DNA of 28,381 nucleotides from Candidatus Rokuibacteriota bacterium (GTDB taxonomy: Bacteria > Methylomirabilota > Methylomirabilia > Rokubacteriales > JACPHL01): the NCBI GenBank assembly GCA_016188625.1, contig JACPHL010000285.1, positions 1 to 28,381 of the forward strand, read 5' to 3'. Positions 15,263-23,829 of the stretch are shown here, in pieces (position 1 is the first letter of the stretch; the number at the start of each line of letters is the position of its first letter). The position numbers and the translations under genes were made by a program. The notes beneath the pieces are model-generated. The model saw only the letters and a list, made by a program, of their open reading frames with translations. It did no database searches and was not told where the DNA came from.

Positions 15263-17085
15263 AGGAGTTCGACAAGAAGGGCACCCCCTCGCGCGAGGGC
15301 TCGGAGGGGATGAAGGGGCTGTCCAAGTTCCTCCCCATGACCGAGTCCGCCTACCGCCGCCGGCTCACCGAGTACGAGATCCAGATCCAGGAGCTGGAGA
15401 GCTACATCCGCTCCCTGGAGGCGGAGACGGTCCACCTCCGCAAGAAGCTCGAGGAGACGCCCAAGGAGTTCATGATCCTCGAGAACAAGCTCCGCGAGGC
15501 CAACCGCCAGCTCGTCCAGGCCTTCAATCAGAACGAGAAGCTGGTCAACGCCCTCTACGAGGCCCGGGAGCAGATCACCTCCCTCAAGGAGGAGGTGGAC
15601 AAGCTCTGCGCCCCGCCGTCCACCTACGGCGTCTTCCTCTCCTTCAACGACGACGGGACGGTGAACATCCTCGCCTCGGGCCGGAAGGTGAAGGTGAACC
15701 TCCACCCCTCCATCAAGGGGGAGGGGCTCAAGCCGGGCCAGGAGCTGATCCTCAACGAGGGGTTGAACGTCATCGAGACCGCCGGCTACGAGATCCAGGG
15801 CGAGGTGGTCGTCCTCAAGGAGGTCCTGGACGAGGGGCGGGCCATGGTCACCCTCAGGGCCGACGAGGAGAAGGTCGCCATCATCGCCGAGCCCCTCCGG
15901 GAGGCGAAGCTGAAGGTCGGCGACCACCTCCTCATGGACGCCAAGTCGGGGTACGTCCTGGAGCGCCTCCCCAAGAGCGAGGTGGAGGACCTGGCCCTGG
16001 AGGAGGTGCCGGAGATCTCCTACGACGACATCGGCGGGCTCCAGGCGCAGATCGAGGCCATCCGCGACGCGGTGGAGCTCCCCTACCTCTACGCCGACTA
16101 CTTCCGGGAGCACAGGCTCACCCCGCCCAAGGGGGTCCTCCTCTACGGCCCGCCCGGCTGCGGCAAGACCATGATCGCCAAGGCCGTGGCCAACAACCTG
16201 GCCGAGAAGATCTCCGAGACGCGCGGGGAGAAGATCAAGGGGTACTTCCTGAACATCAAGGGGCCCGAGCTCCTCAACAAGTACGTGGGGGAGACCGAGC
16301 GGAAGATCCGGGAGATCTTCCAGAAGGCCAAGGAGAAGGCCGCCGAGGACGTCCCGGTCATCATCTTCTTCGACGAGATGGACGCCCTGTTCCGCACCCG
16401 CGGCTCCGGCATCTCCTCGGACGTCGAGACCACCATCGTCCCCCAGCTCCTGGCGGAGATCGACGGCGTGGAGGGGCTCAAGAACGTCATCGTCATCGGC
16501 GCCTCGAACCGGCAGGACCTCATCGACCCGGCCATCCTCCGCCCGGGCCGGCTCGACGTGAAGATCAAGATCGACCGGCCCGACAAGGCGGCCTCCATCG
16601 ACATCTTCTCCAAGTACCTCACCCCCGAGGTCCCGATCCACGAGGGCGAGATCCACCCCCACGGGGGCGACCTGACCGGCACCATCCATCGCCTCATCGA
16701 AGGGGTGGTGGAGCAGATGTACGCCCTGTCGGACGAGAACCGGTTCCTGGAGGTCACCTACGCCAACGGCGACAAAGAAACCCTCTACTTCAAGGACTTC
16801 GCCTCCGGGGCCATGATCGAATCCGTGGTGCGGCGGGCCAAGAAGACCGCCCTGAAGCGGTACATCGCCACCGGCGAGAAGGGGCTCACCCTCGACGACC
16901 TCATCACCGCGGTCCGCGAGGAGTTCAAGGAGAACGAGGACCTGCCCAACACCACCAATCCGGACGACTGGGCCAAGATCGCCGGGAAGAAGGGCGAACG
17001 GATCGTCTACGTGAAGCCCCTGATGGGCGAGTCCCGGGACAAGGCCCGTCCCGTGGAGCGGATGACCACGGGTCAGTACCTGTAA
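15259..17085 (+). CDS. arc: Proteasome-associated AAA+ ATPase (ARC/Mpa)
   Basis: This is a hexameric unfoldase that recognises pupylated proteins and feeds them to the 20S proteasome. The protein has 608 residues: an N-terminal coiled coil (about 30-118), interdomain OB folds (about 120-250), and an AAA module with Walker A GPPGCGKT (297-304), Walker [11 protein letters not shown] (D372, E373) and sensor/arginine-finger region [18 protein letters not shown]. The C-terminus ends TTGQYL, the penultimate-tyrosine tail (QYL) used by Mpa/ARC to dock on and open the 20S gate. Everything is intact. The ribosome site GAAGGAAG precedes the ATG. It is the first gene of the arc-dop-prcB-prcA-pafA operon. 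It is also named mpa in mycobacteria. Confidence 0.96.
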   Translation: MKEFDKKGTPSREGSEGMKGLSKFLPMTESAYRRRLTEYEIQIQELESYIRSLEAETVHLRKKLEETPKEFMILENKLREANRQLVQAFNQNEKLVNALYEAREQITSLKEEVDKLCAPPSTYGVFLSFNDDGTVNILASGRKVKVNLHPSIKGEGLKPGQELILNEGLNVIETAGYEIQGEVVVLKEVLDEGRAMVTLRADEEKVAIIAEPLREAKLKVGDHLLMDAKSGYVLERLPKSEVEDLALEEVPEISYDDIGGLQAQIEAIRDAVELPYLYADYFREHRLTPPKGVLLYGPPGCGKTMIAKAVANNLAEKISETRGEKIKGYFLNIKGPELLNKYVGETERKIREIFQKAKEKAAEDVPVIIFFDEMDALFRTRGSGISSDVETTIVPQLLAEIDGVEGLKNVIVIGASNRQDLIDPAILRPGRLDVKIKIDRPDKAASIDIFSKYLTPEVPIHEGEIHPHGGDLTGTIHRLIEGVVEQMYALSDENRFLEVTYANGDKETLYFKDFASGAMIESVVRRAKKTALKRYIATGEKGLTLDDLITAVREEFKENEDLPNTTNPDDWAKIAGKKGERIVYVKPLMGESRDKARPVERMTTGQYL

Positions 17086-17152
17086 CATGGGACCCGTCAG
17101 GCGGTACGGGGGCGGAGTCTCTCCTCGGGTCTCCTAGCGGTGGGACGGGGCC

Positions 17153-18649
17153 ATGGCCATCCCGAAGGTGATGGGGGTCGAGACCGAGTACGGGATCACG
17201 GTCCGTAACCAGCCAGACTTCAACCCCATCCTCTCCTCCCTCCTCCTGATCAACAGCTACGAGACCTACCGGGCGGCCCGGATCCGCTGGGACTACGAGG
17301 CCGAGAGCCCGCTGCGCGACGCCCGGGGGTTCGAGTACGCCGAGGAGAAGGAGCTCCCCTCCAAGGAGGAGTCGCGCCTCATCAACCTGATCCTTTCCAA
17401 CGGGGCCCGCTACTACGTGGACCACGCCCACCCGGAGTACTCGACCCCGGAGTGCACGAACCCGCGGGATCTCGTGGTCTGGGACAAGGCCGGGGAGCGG
17501 ATCCTCAACCTGAGCCGGATGCGGGCGGAGGCCGTCTCCCCGCCCGAACAGCGCATCGTCATCTACAAGAACAACACCGACTACAAGGGGAACTCCTACG
17601 GGTGCCACGAGAACTACCTCATGGACCGGCGGACCCCCTTCACCCGCATCGCCCAGCACCTCATGCCCTTCCTGGTGACCCGCCAGGTCTTCACCGGGTC
17701 CGGCAAGGTGGGGAGCGAGAACAACACCGAGCCCTGCCAGTACCAGATCTCCCAGCGGGCCGACTTCCTCGAGACCGAGGTCGGGCTGGAGACGATGCAC
17801 TCCCGGCCCATCATCAACACCCGCGACGAGCCCCACGCCGACCCGGAGAAGTACCGGCGGCTCCACGTCATCGTGGGCGACGCCAACATGTCCGAGTTCA
17901 CCACCTACGTCAAGGTGGGGACCACGGCCATCGTCCTCGCCCTGGTCGAGGACGACGCCATCGACCGCGACCTGTCCCTGGAGAACCCGGTGGTGGCCTT
18001 CCGGGGCATCTCCCGCGACCTGACCTGCCGCCAGCCCGTCCGCCTGAAGGACGGGCGCACCCTCACCCCCATCGACCTCCAGCGGGAGTACCTGGAGCTG
18101 GCCCACCGGTACTACCGGGACCGGGAGCTGGACCCCGTCACCAAGGACGTCCTGGTCAAGTGGGAGTACGTCCTGGACCGGCTCGCCGAGGACCCGATGA
18201 CCCTGACCCGCGAGCTCGACTGGGTCATCAAGCGCGACCTCCTCGAGGGGTACGCGGCCAAGTACGCCCTGGACTGGACCGACCCGCGGGTGGCCATGAT
18301 CGACCTCCAGTACCACGACATCCGGCCCGGCAAGGGGCTCTACGGGAAGCTGGAGGAGGCCGAGTCGGTGGAGCGCATCGTCACCGACGACGAGGTCGTC
18401 AAGGCCATGTACGACCCGCCCAAGGACACCCGCGCCTACTTCCGGGGGATGTGCCTGCAGCGGTACTCCGAGGAGATCGTGTCCGCCAGCTGGGACTCCA
18501 TCATCTTCGACCTCAAGGAAGGCCCCCTCAAGAAGATCTTCATGCTGGAGCCTCTCCGGGGGACGGAGGCGTTCGTGCGGCAGCTCCTGGAGGAGTCCCC
18601 GACCGCCCCGGACCTGCTCCGCAACATCTCGAAGCCGTCCGTGGTCTAG
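17153..18649 (+). CDS. dop: Depupylase/Pup deamidase Dop
   Basis: Dop is a glutamine-synthetase-like ATP-dependent enzyme that removes Pup from substrates and, where Pup ends in Gln, deamidates it. The protein has 498 residues. It starts with IPKVMGVETEYGI (E10 in the nucleotide/metal site) and has the Dop-specific loop region after WDYEAESPLRDARGF, and the catalytic aspartate D90 in ARYYVDHAHPEYSTPEC. It shares with PafA the block [11 protein letters not shown] and [16 protein letters not shown]. The Dop-type C-terminus (ASWDSIIFDLKEGPLKK) distinguishes it from PafA. It appears intact. It lies 67 nt after arc and 63 nt before prcB; neither gap has room for a normal Pup gene. Confidence 0.95.
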   Translation: MAIPKVMGVETEYGITVRNQPDFNPILSSLLLINSYETYRAARIRWDYEAESPLRDARGFEYAEEKELPSKEESRLINLILSNGARYYVDHAHPEYSTPECTNPRDLVVWDKAGERILNLSRMRAEAVSPPEQRIVIYKNNTDYKGNSYGCHENYLMDRRTPFTRIAQHLMPFLVTRQVFTGSGKVGSENNTEPCQYQISQRADFLETEVGLETMHSRPIINTRDEPHADPEKYRRLHVIVGDANMSEFTTYVKVGTTAIVLALVEDDAIDRDLSLENPVVAFRGISRDLTCRQPVRLKDGRTLTPIDLQREYLELAHRYYRDRELDPVTKDVLVKWEYVLDRLAEDPMTLTRELDWVIKRDLLEGYAAKYALDWTDPRVAMIDLQYHDIRPGKGLYGKLEEAESVERIVTDDEVVKAMYDPPKDTRAYFRGMCLQRYSEEIVSASWDSIIFDLKEGPLKKIFMLEPLRGTEAFVRQLLEESPTAPDLLRNISKPSVV

Positions 18650-18712
18650 TCCCGTCAGCCCGGGCGGCCCGCGGCCGAGGCCCGATCCCGAGGACGCGAG
18701 CGGAGGGTCACC

Positions 18713-19555
18713 GTGCACGAGCAGTGGCAGCCCCGCTTCCACGACCACCTCTCCTCGAGCTTCCTGGATCTGCTCCGGGCGCGGCACCCCGACCTCCTCC
18801 CGGACCCCCCCCGGCTGCGGGTGGAGGCGGGCCCCGTCCCGGCGGGCCCCGTCCCGGCGGCCCCCGTGGGCACCACCATCCTGGCCCTGAAGTACCGCGA
18901 CGGGGTCCTCATGGCGGGCGACCGGCAGGCCACGGAGGGGTACCAGGTGGCCCACCGCCGGATCGAGAAGATCTACAAGGCCGACGACCACTCGGCCATC
19001 GCCATCGCCGGCGTGGCCGGCCCCAGCCTGGAGATGGCGCGCCTCTTCCAGACCGAGCTGGAGCACTACGAGAAGGTCGAGGGCGAGGGGCTCAGCCTGG
19101 AGGGGAAGGCCAACAAGCTCGCCCAGATGGTCCGCCTGAACCTCCCCGCGGCCCTCCAGGGGTTCATCGTGATCCCCATCTTCGCCGGCTACGACCTCCG
19201 GCGGGGCGAGGGGCGGATCTTCAAGTACGACATCACCGGGGGACGCTATGAGGAGCTGGACCACTACGCCACCGGCTCGGGGGGGAAGGACGCCCGGAAC
19301 GCCCTGAAGCGGCTCTGGCGGCGCGACCTGTCCCGGGAGGACGCGGTCCGGGCCGCGGCGGAGGCCCTGATCGACGCCGCCGAGGAGGACGTCGGGACCG
19401 GGGGGCCGGACCTGGTCAAGGGGATCTTCCCCAGCCTGAAGCTCATCTCGCACGGGGGGTACGAGGAGGTCCCCGAGGACGAGGTGGAGCGGGCCTGTAA
19501 GGTGGTGCTGGACCAACGCCGGGGGGAGGGGCGGCCCCCGGTGGGTGTAGAATAG
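18713..19555 (+). CDS. prcB: 20S proteasome beta subunit
   Basis: PrcB is the proteolytic subunit of the 20S core particle. The protein has 280 residues from a GTG at 18713, with GGAGGG about 6 nt upstream. It has a propeptide of about 53 residues containing a repeated GPVPA, then the autocatalytic cleavage site [10 protein letters not shown], which makes T54 the N-terminal nucleophile. Other family blocks are [26 protein letters not shown] and [18 protein letters not shown]. The active-site lysine is in the expected [16 protein letters not shown] region. It appears fully intact. It is followed 14 nt later by prcA, as in actinobacterial operons. Confidence 0.95.
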   Translation: MHEQWQPRFHDHLSSSFLDLLRARHPDLLPDPPRLRVEAGPVPAGPVPAAPVGTTILALKYRDGVLMAGDRQATEGYQVAHRRIEKIYKADDHSAIAIAGVAGPSLEMARLFQTELEHYEKVEGEGLSLEGKANKLAQMVRLNLPAALQGFIVIPIFAGYDLRRGEGRIFKYDITGGRYEELDHYATGSGGKDARNALKRLWRRDLSREDAVRAAAEALIDAAEEDVGTGGPDLVKGIFPSLKLISHGGYEEVPEDEVERACKVVLDQRRGEGRPPVGVE

Positions 19556-19569
19556 GGGCCGAGGATCCC

Positions 19570-20259
19570 ATGCCGCTGCCCTACTACGTCTCGCCCGAGC
19601 AGATGATGAAGGACAAGGCGGAGTACGCCCGCAAGGGGATCGCCCGCGGGCGCTCCATCCTCGCCCTCGAGTGCCGGGACGGGATCCTCCTGGTCGCCGA
19701 GAACCCCTCCACCCTGCTGCACAAGATCTCGGAGATCTACGACCGGATCGCCTTCGCGGGGGTGGGGAAGTACAATGAATTCGAGAACCTCCGGATCGCC
19801 GGGGTCCGCCACGCCGACGTCAAGGGGGACATGTAACACCGCGAGGACGTCACGGCCAAGGCCCTGGCCAACGCCTACTCCCAGGCCCTCGGGACGATCT
19901 TCACGGAGGGGGTCAAGCCCTTCGAGGTCGAGGTCCTGGTGGTGGAGATCGGCGAGGGGCCGAACGGCAAGAACGAGATCTACCACATCCTCTACGACGG
20001 GACCATCGAGGACGAGGTCCAGTACGCGGCCATGGGCGGGCAGGCGGAGGAGATCAGCCGGTTCCTCAAGGAGCACTACCGGCCGGGGATGAGCCTGGCC
20101 GAGGTCGTCCAGCTCGGGGTCCGGGCCCTGACCGTCACCCAGAACAAGGCCCTCACCGAGCGCGACCTCGAGGTCGCCGTCCTGGACCGGAACCGCGAGC
20201 GGCGGAAGTTCCGCCGGATCTCCTCCGAGGAGCTCCGCGAGATCCTGGGCCAGGGTTAA
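19570..20259 (+). pseudogene. prcA: 20S proteasome alpha subunit interrupted by one in-frame TAA
   Basis: PrcA forms the outer rings of the 20S core and docks the ATPase. The frame opens at ATG 19570 with [23 protein letters not shown] split by typical alpha-subunit features ([20 protein letters not shown], then [18 protein letters not shown]) and [25 protein letters not shown] follows at 19834-19836, after 88 codons. The same frame continues without interruption for 140 more codons (HREDVTAKALANAYSQALGT ... [18 protein letters not shown]) to the natural stop at 20259. The joined product would be about 229 residues, a normal length. In mycobacterial PrcA a tyrosine (RGYSYDRRDV) stands at the stop position, so a TAC/TAT-to-TAA change explains it. 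The first fragment alone lacks most of the Ntn fold. It could be a true pseudogene, a read-through case or a sequence error. Confidence 0.88.
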
Positions 20260-20263
20260 CATC

Positions 20264-21551
20264 ATGAAGCGCCGGATCTTCGGCCTCGAGAACGAGTACG
20301 GCCTCACCTGCACCCTGAACGGCCAGCGGCGCCTGTCCCCCGACAACGTCGCCCGCTACCTCTTCGAGAAGGTCATCCCGGGGGCCCGCAACGCCAACGT
20401 CTTCCTCGAGAACGGGGCCCGCCTCTACCTCGACACCGGCTTCCACCCTGAGTACGCCACCCCCGAGTGCGACGACATCCTCGAGCTGGTCGCCCACGAC
20501 AAGGCCGGGGAGCGGATCGTCGAGGATCTCCTCCATCAGGCCGAGAAGCGCCTCCGGGAGGATGGGATCTCCGGCAACATCCTCCTCTTCAAGAACAACA
20601 CCGACTCCGCCGGCAACTCCTACGGCTGCCACGAGAACTACCTGGTCTCGCGCTACGTCTCCTTCCAGCGCCTGGCCGAGGCCCTCATCCCCTTCTTCGT
20701 GCCAGCGCGCCCAACACATCTGCCAGGAGATCTCCGGCGCCACCACCTCCTCCCGCTCCATCATCAACACCCGCGACGAGCCCCACGCCGACGCCGAGAA
20801 GTACCGGCGGCTCCACGTCATCGTGGGCGACTCCAACATGTCCGAGTGCGCCACCTACCTCAAGGTGGGGACCACGGCGGTCGTGCTGGACATGATCGAG
20901 GACGGCCACTTCGACCACGACCTCTCGCTGCAGTCCCCGGTCCAGGCCATCCGCGACATCTCCCATGACCCGACCCTCCGGGAGACCATCAAGCTCAAGG
21001 ACGGCCGGGCCATGACGGCCCTCGACATCCAGCGGGAGTACCTCGAGGCGGCCCAGCGCTACTACGACAAGATCGACCCGGACGCCGTGACCACGGACGT
21101 CCTGGACCGCTGGGGGGATCTCCTCGACCGGCTCGCGACCGACCCGATGTCGTGCAGCCGCGAGCTGGACTGGGTCATCAAGAAGGACCTCATCGAGACC
21201 TACATGGCCAAGTACCGCCTCTCCTGGCGGGACCCGCGGGTCTCCCTCATCGACCTCCAGTACCACGACATCCGGCCGGACCGGGGGCTCTACTACGTCC
21301 TCGCCCGCAACGACCTCCTGGAGCGGGTGACCACCGACGAGGCCATCGAGCGGGCCAAACACGTCCCCCCCCAGACCACCCGGGCCCGGCTCCGGGGGGA
21401 GTTCATCCGGCAGGCCAACCTGAAGGGGAAGGACTACCGGGTGGACTGGGTGTACCTCAAGCTCAACGACCCCGAGCGCGAGACCATCCTCTGCAAGGAC
21501 CCCTTCCAGGCCCACGACGACCGCGTCGAGCGCCTGATCCGCTCCTTCTGA
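20264..21551 (+). pseudogene. pafA: Pup ligase PafA with an internal deletion and frameshift
   Basis: PafA attaches Pup to lysines of target proteins. The 5' part (20264-20701, 146 codons) has [16 protein letters not shown] with E9, D57 in [18 protein letters not shown], and [19 protein letters not shown], and ends at LIPFFV. The 3' part continues in another frame from 20703 ([18 protein letters not shown], then [20 protein letters not shown]) to TGA at 21551, ending with the canonical WVYLKLNDPERETILCKDPF and LIRSF. At the joint about 22-25 residues are missing: dop in this window has TRQVFTG...QIS (25 residues) between LMPFLV and QRAD. One leftover C (20702) shifts the frame. The intact length would be about 450, as in mycobacteria. 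The protein is probably non-functional unless the joint is an assembly error. Confidence 0.88.
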
Positions 21552-21567
21552 GCATCCTGCCCGAGCG

Positions 21568-22800
21568 GTGAGCGCCCCCGGGGTCGCGGCCGAGCGGGAG
21601 CTGCCGGCCTACCGCTGGGTCGTGCTCGGGCTCATCATGGGCGTCCTCACCGTTGCCAACATCGGCCCCATGGGCCTCCCCGCCCTCGCCCCCCTCCTCC
21701 GCGACGACCTCGCCCTCTCCCGCCAGCAGGCCGGCTCCTTCCTCTCGGCCTACTACGTCGGCTCGCTGGTGATGGCCTTCCCCGCCGGGTGGCTGGCCGA
21801 CCGGCTCGGGGTCGGGCGCACCATGATCATCGGCCAGGGCCTCGTCGCGGCCTTCCTCGTCCTCATGGCCCTCACCCCGTCCTACCCCCTGCTCATGCTG
21901 GCCGTGGTGCTGGCCGGGATCGGGTACGGGATGGTCAACCCGACCTCGACCAAGGGGGTCATGATCTGGTTCCCGGCCCGGAGCCGGGCGACCGTGGTGG
22001 GGCTGAAGCAGACCGGGCTCCCCCTCGGCGGCGCCCTCGGCGCCCTGCTCCTCCCCGCCCTCGCCGGGCCCCTGGGCTGGCGCGGAGCGGTGGCGGTCTC
22101 GGGGGCGGTGGTCGGGGCGAGCGCGCTGGCCGCCCTCTGGCTCTACGGGGAGCCGCCGCGCCCCGAGGCCGCGCCGGGCGCCCCGGCCGAGCGGCCGTCG
22201 GTCCGGACGGTCCTCACCAACCCCTCGCTCTGGCTGGTCTCGTGCGCCACCCTGCTCTTCGCCGCGGTCCAGGTCGCCTGGATCAGCTACCTCTCCCTCT
22301 ACCTCCAGGAGGTGCTCGGCCTCTCTGTCGTGGTCGCAGGCTTCTACCTGGCCCAAGGGCAGACGACGGGGACCCTAGGGCGGATCTTCTTCGGCATCCT
22401 GAGCGACCGCCTCTTCGGCGGCCGGCGGCGGATCATCCTCGTCTTGGCCGGCTCGCTCTCCGGCTGCCTGGCCCTGCTGATGACGACCGTGTCCGCCGGG
22501 ACGCCGGGGTGGGCCCTGTCGCTGCTGGCCCTCGGCTTCGGCCTGGTGGGGATCGGCTGGAACGGCGTCCAGCACGCGCTGCTGGCGGAGCTGGCCGGGC
22601 GGGAGTCGGCGGGGACGGCGGTGGGGCTCGGCCTCGCGGTCTCGGCCCTCGGCGTCATCCTCGGGCCGCCGCTCTTCGGGCTCGTCGTGGACCGGTTCGG
22701 CGACTACCGCTGGGGGTGGTACTCCCTGGCGGCCGGGATGGCCCTGGCCCTCGCCCTGCTCGCGCCGGTCAAGGAGTCGCGCCGCCGGGTCTGGGAGTAG
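21568..22800 (+). CDS. Major facilitator superfamily transporter
   Basis: This is a 410-residue membrane protein with about twelve hydrophobic helices in two halves separated by a polar central loop (RPEAAPGAPAERPS). MFS motif A is seen as GWLADRLGVGRTM after helix 2, with an equivalent GILSDRLFGGRRR in the second half. Substrate is not predictable; the overall look is of the organic-anion/nitrate-like (CynX/NarK-type) part of the superfamily, but that is weak. The GTG at 21568 lies 16 nt after the pafA stop without a clear ribosome site, so it may be transcribed with the proteasome operon. No functional link to the proteasome is evident. Confidence 0.9.
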   Translation: MSAPGVAAERELPAYRWVVLGLIMGVLTVANIGPMGLPALAPLLRDDLALSRQQAGSFLSAYYVGSLVMAFPAGWLADRLGVGRTMIIGQGLVAAFLVLMALTPSYPLLMLAVVLAGIGYGMVNPTSTKGVMIWFPARSRATVVGLKQTGLPLGGALGALLLPALAGPLGWRGAVAVSGAVVGASALAALWLYGEPPRPEAAPGAPAERPSVRTVLTNPSLWLVSCATLLFAAVQVAWISYLSLYLQEVLGLSVVVAGFYLAQGQTTGTLGRIFFGILSDRLFGGRRRIILVLAGSLSGCLALLMTTVSAGTPGWALSLLALGFGLVGIGWNGVQHALLAELAGRESAGTAVGLGLAVSALGVILGPPLFGLVVDRFGDYRWGWYSLAAGMALALALLAPVKESRRRVWE

Positions 22801-22835
22801 CGTCCAAGAGGAAGAATCCAAGGAGGGACGGAACC

Positions 22836-23717
22836 ATGGACCGCATCCTCGTGCCCCTGGACGGCTCCGCGCTCGCGGAGGCCATCGTCGCGATCATCGA
22901 GCCGCTGGCCCGCGAGCACGGGGCGGAGCTCTTCCTGCTCAGCGCCGTGCCCCCCGGCGTCACCGCGGCCCCGCAACCGCCTCACGCCGAGGCGCTCCTC
23001 GTGAAGGGGGCGGAGACCTACCTCGCCCGGCTGGCCGACGGCCTCCGAGCGCGCGGGATCGCCGGGGTCCGCGCGACCGTGCGCCGGGCCGAGCCGGCGC
23101 AGGCCATCAGCGAATCGGCCCGGGAGCACGGCGCCGATCTCATCGCCATGGCCACCCACGGCCGCAGCGGTCTGGGCCGGCTGGTGGTGGGGAGCGTCGC
23201 CGAGCGGGTCGTCCGGGAGGCGCGTGTCCCCGTCCTCCTGGTCCGCGGGGAGCCCCGATGGGACCCGGCCCGGGCCAGGAAGGTCCTCGTCCCGCTCGAC
23301 GGCTCGGAACGGTCGGCCGCGGTGCTCCCCGTCGTCGAGCGGCTCGCCGGCCCCCTCGACTTCCAGATCGTCCTGCTCCACGTGCTCGAGCCGATCCAGC
23401 CGTCCGCGGCCGCCGAGATCGCCCCGCAGCTCGAGGCGGTCGAACGGAGACGGCGGACGCAGGCGGAGGAGTACCTCCGCGACCTCGCCACCGCCCTGGA
23501 GGCCAAGGGCATCCGGGCCGGGCTGGCGGTCCGGGCCGGGTCGCCGACGGACGCCATCCGGCGGCACGCCCAGGAAGAAGGGTTCGGGCTGGTCGCCATG
23601 GCCACCCACGGCCGCACGGGTCTCGGCCGCCTGCTGTTCGGCAGCATCGCCGAGGACGTCCTCCGGACGGTGCCCCAGCCGCTGCTCCTGTGGAAGGCCC
23701 CGGCGCCGGGGCCATAG
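22836..23717 (+). CDS. Tandem-domain universal stress protein (UspA family)
   Basis: The protein has 293 residues with two USP domains, each starting ILVPLDGS or VLVPLDGS (about residues 4 and 149). Each ends with the ATP-binding signature MATHGRSGLGRLVVGS or MATHGRTGLGRLLFGS. Two-domain USPs act in stress and dormancy responses, often as ATP-binding regulators. The start is ATG 22836 with AAGGAGGG upstream, 35 nt after the MFS gene. The gap to the next gene contains a GC hairpin (GGGGCC/GGCCCC around 23767-23783), so transcription may be interrupted there. It is followed by a putative ribosome hibernation factor, which fits a stress-dormancy theme. Confidence 0.94.
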   Translation: MDRILVPLDGSALAEAIVAIIEPLAREHGAELFLLSAVPPGVTAAPQPPHAEALLVKGAETYLARLADGLRARGIAGVRATVRRAEPAQAISESAREHGADLIAMATHGRSGLGRLVVGSVAERVVREARVPVLLVRGEPRWDPARARKVLVPLDGSERSAAVLPVVERLAGPLDFQIVLLHVLEPIQPSAAAEIAPQLEAVERRRRTQAEEYLRDLATALEAKGIRAGLAVRAGSPTDAIRRHAQEEGFGLVAMATHGRTGLGRLLFGSIAEDVLRTVPQPLLLWKAPAPGP

Positions 23718-23829
23718 CCCGGAGGCTGCTCCCGGGTCTCGCCGACAGTCGGGCTGATCTGATGCGGGGGGCCGACCGGCCCCGACCCCGATCCTGTACA
23801 ATGATACTGGTCGGTGGAAGGTTCACCCT

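Noticed and set aside
17087-17137. Mini-ORF between arc and dop (16 codons, MGPVRRYGGGVSPRVS) considered as a Pup remnant
   Set aside because: Far too short, with no Pup-like charged helix and no Gly-Gly-Glu/Gln end.
15160-19516. Long minus-strand open frames opposite arc, dop and prcB
   Set aside because: They mirror the codon pattern of the real genes, and the translated sequence is H/D/L/V/G-rich without recognisable motifs. arc, dop and prcB on the plus strand are certain.
20264-21551. Reading the two pafA pieces as two separate functional genes
   Set aside because: The second piece has no start codon with a ribosome site near its beginning, and the two parts cover one continuous PafA fold with a missing middle segment.
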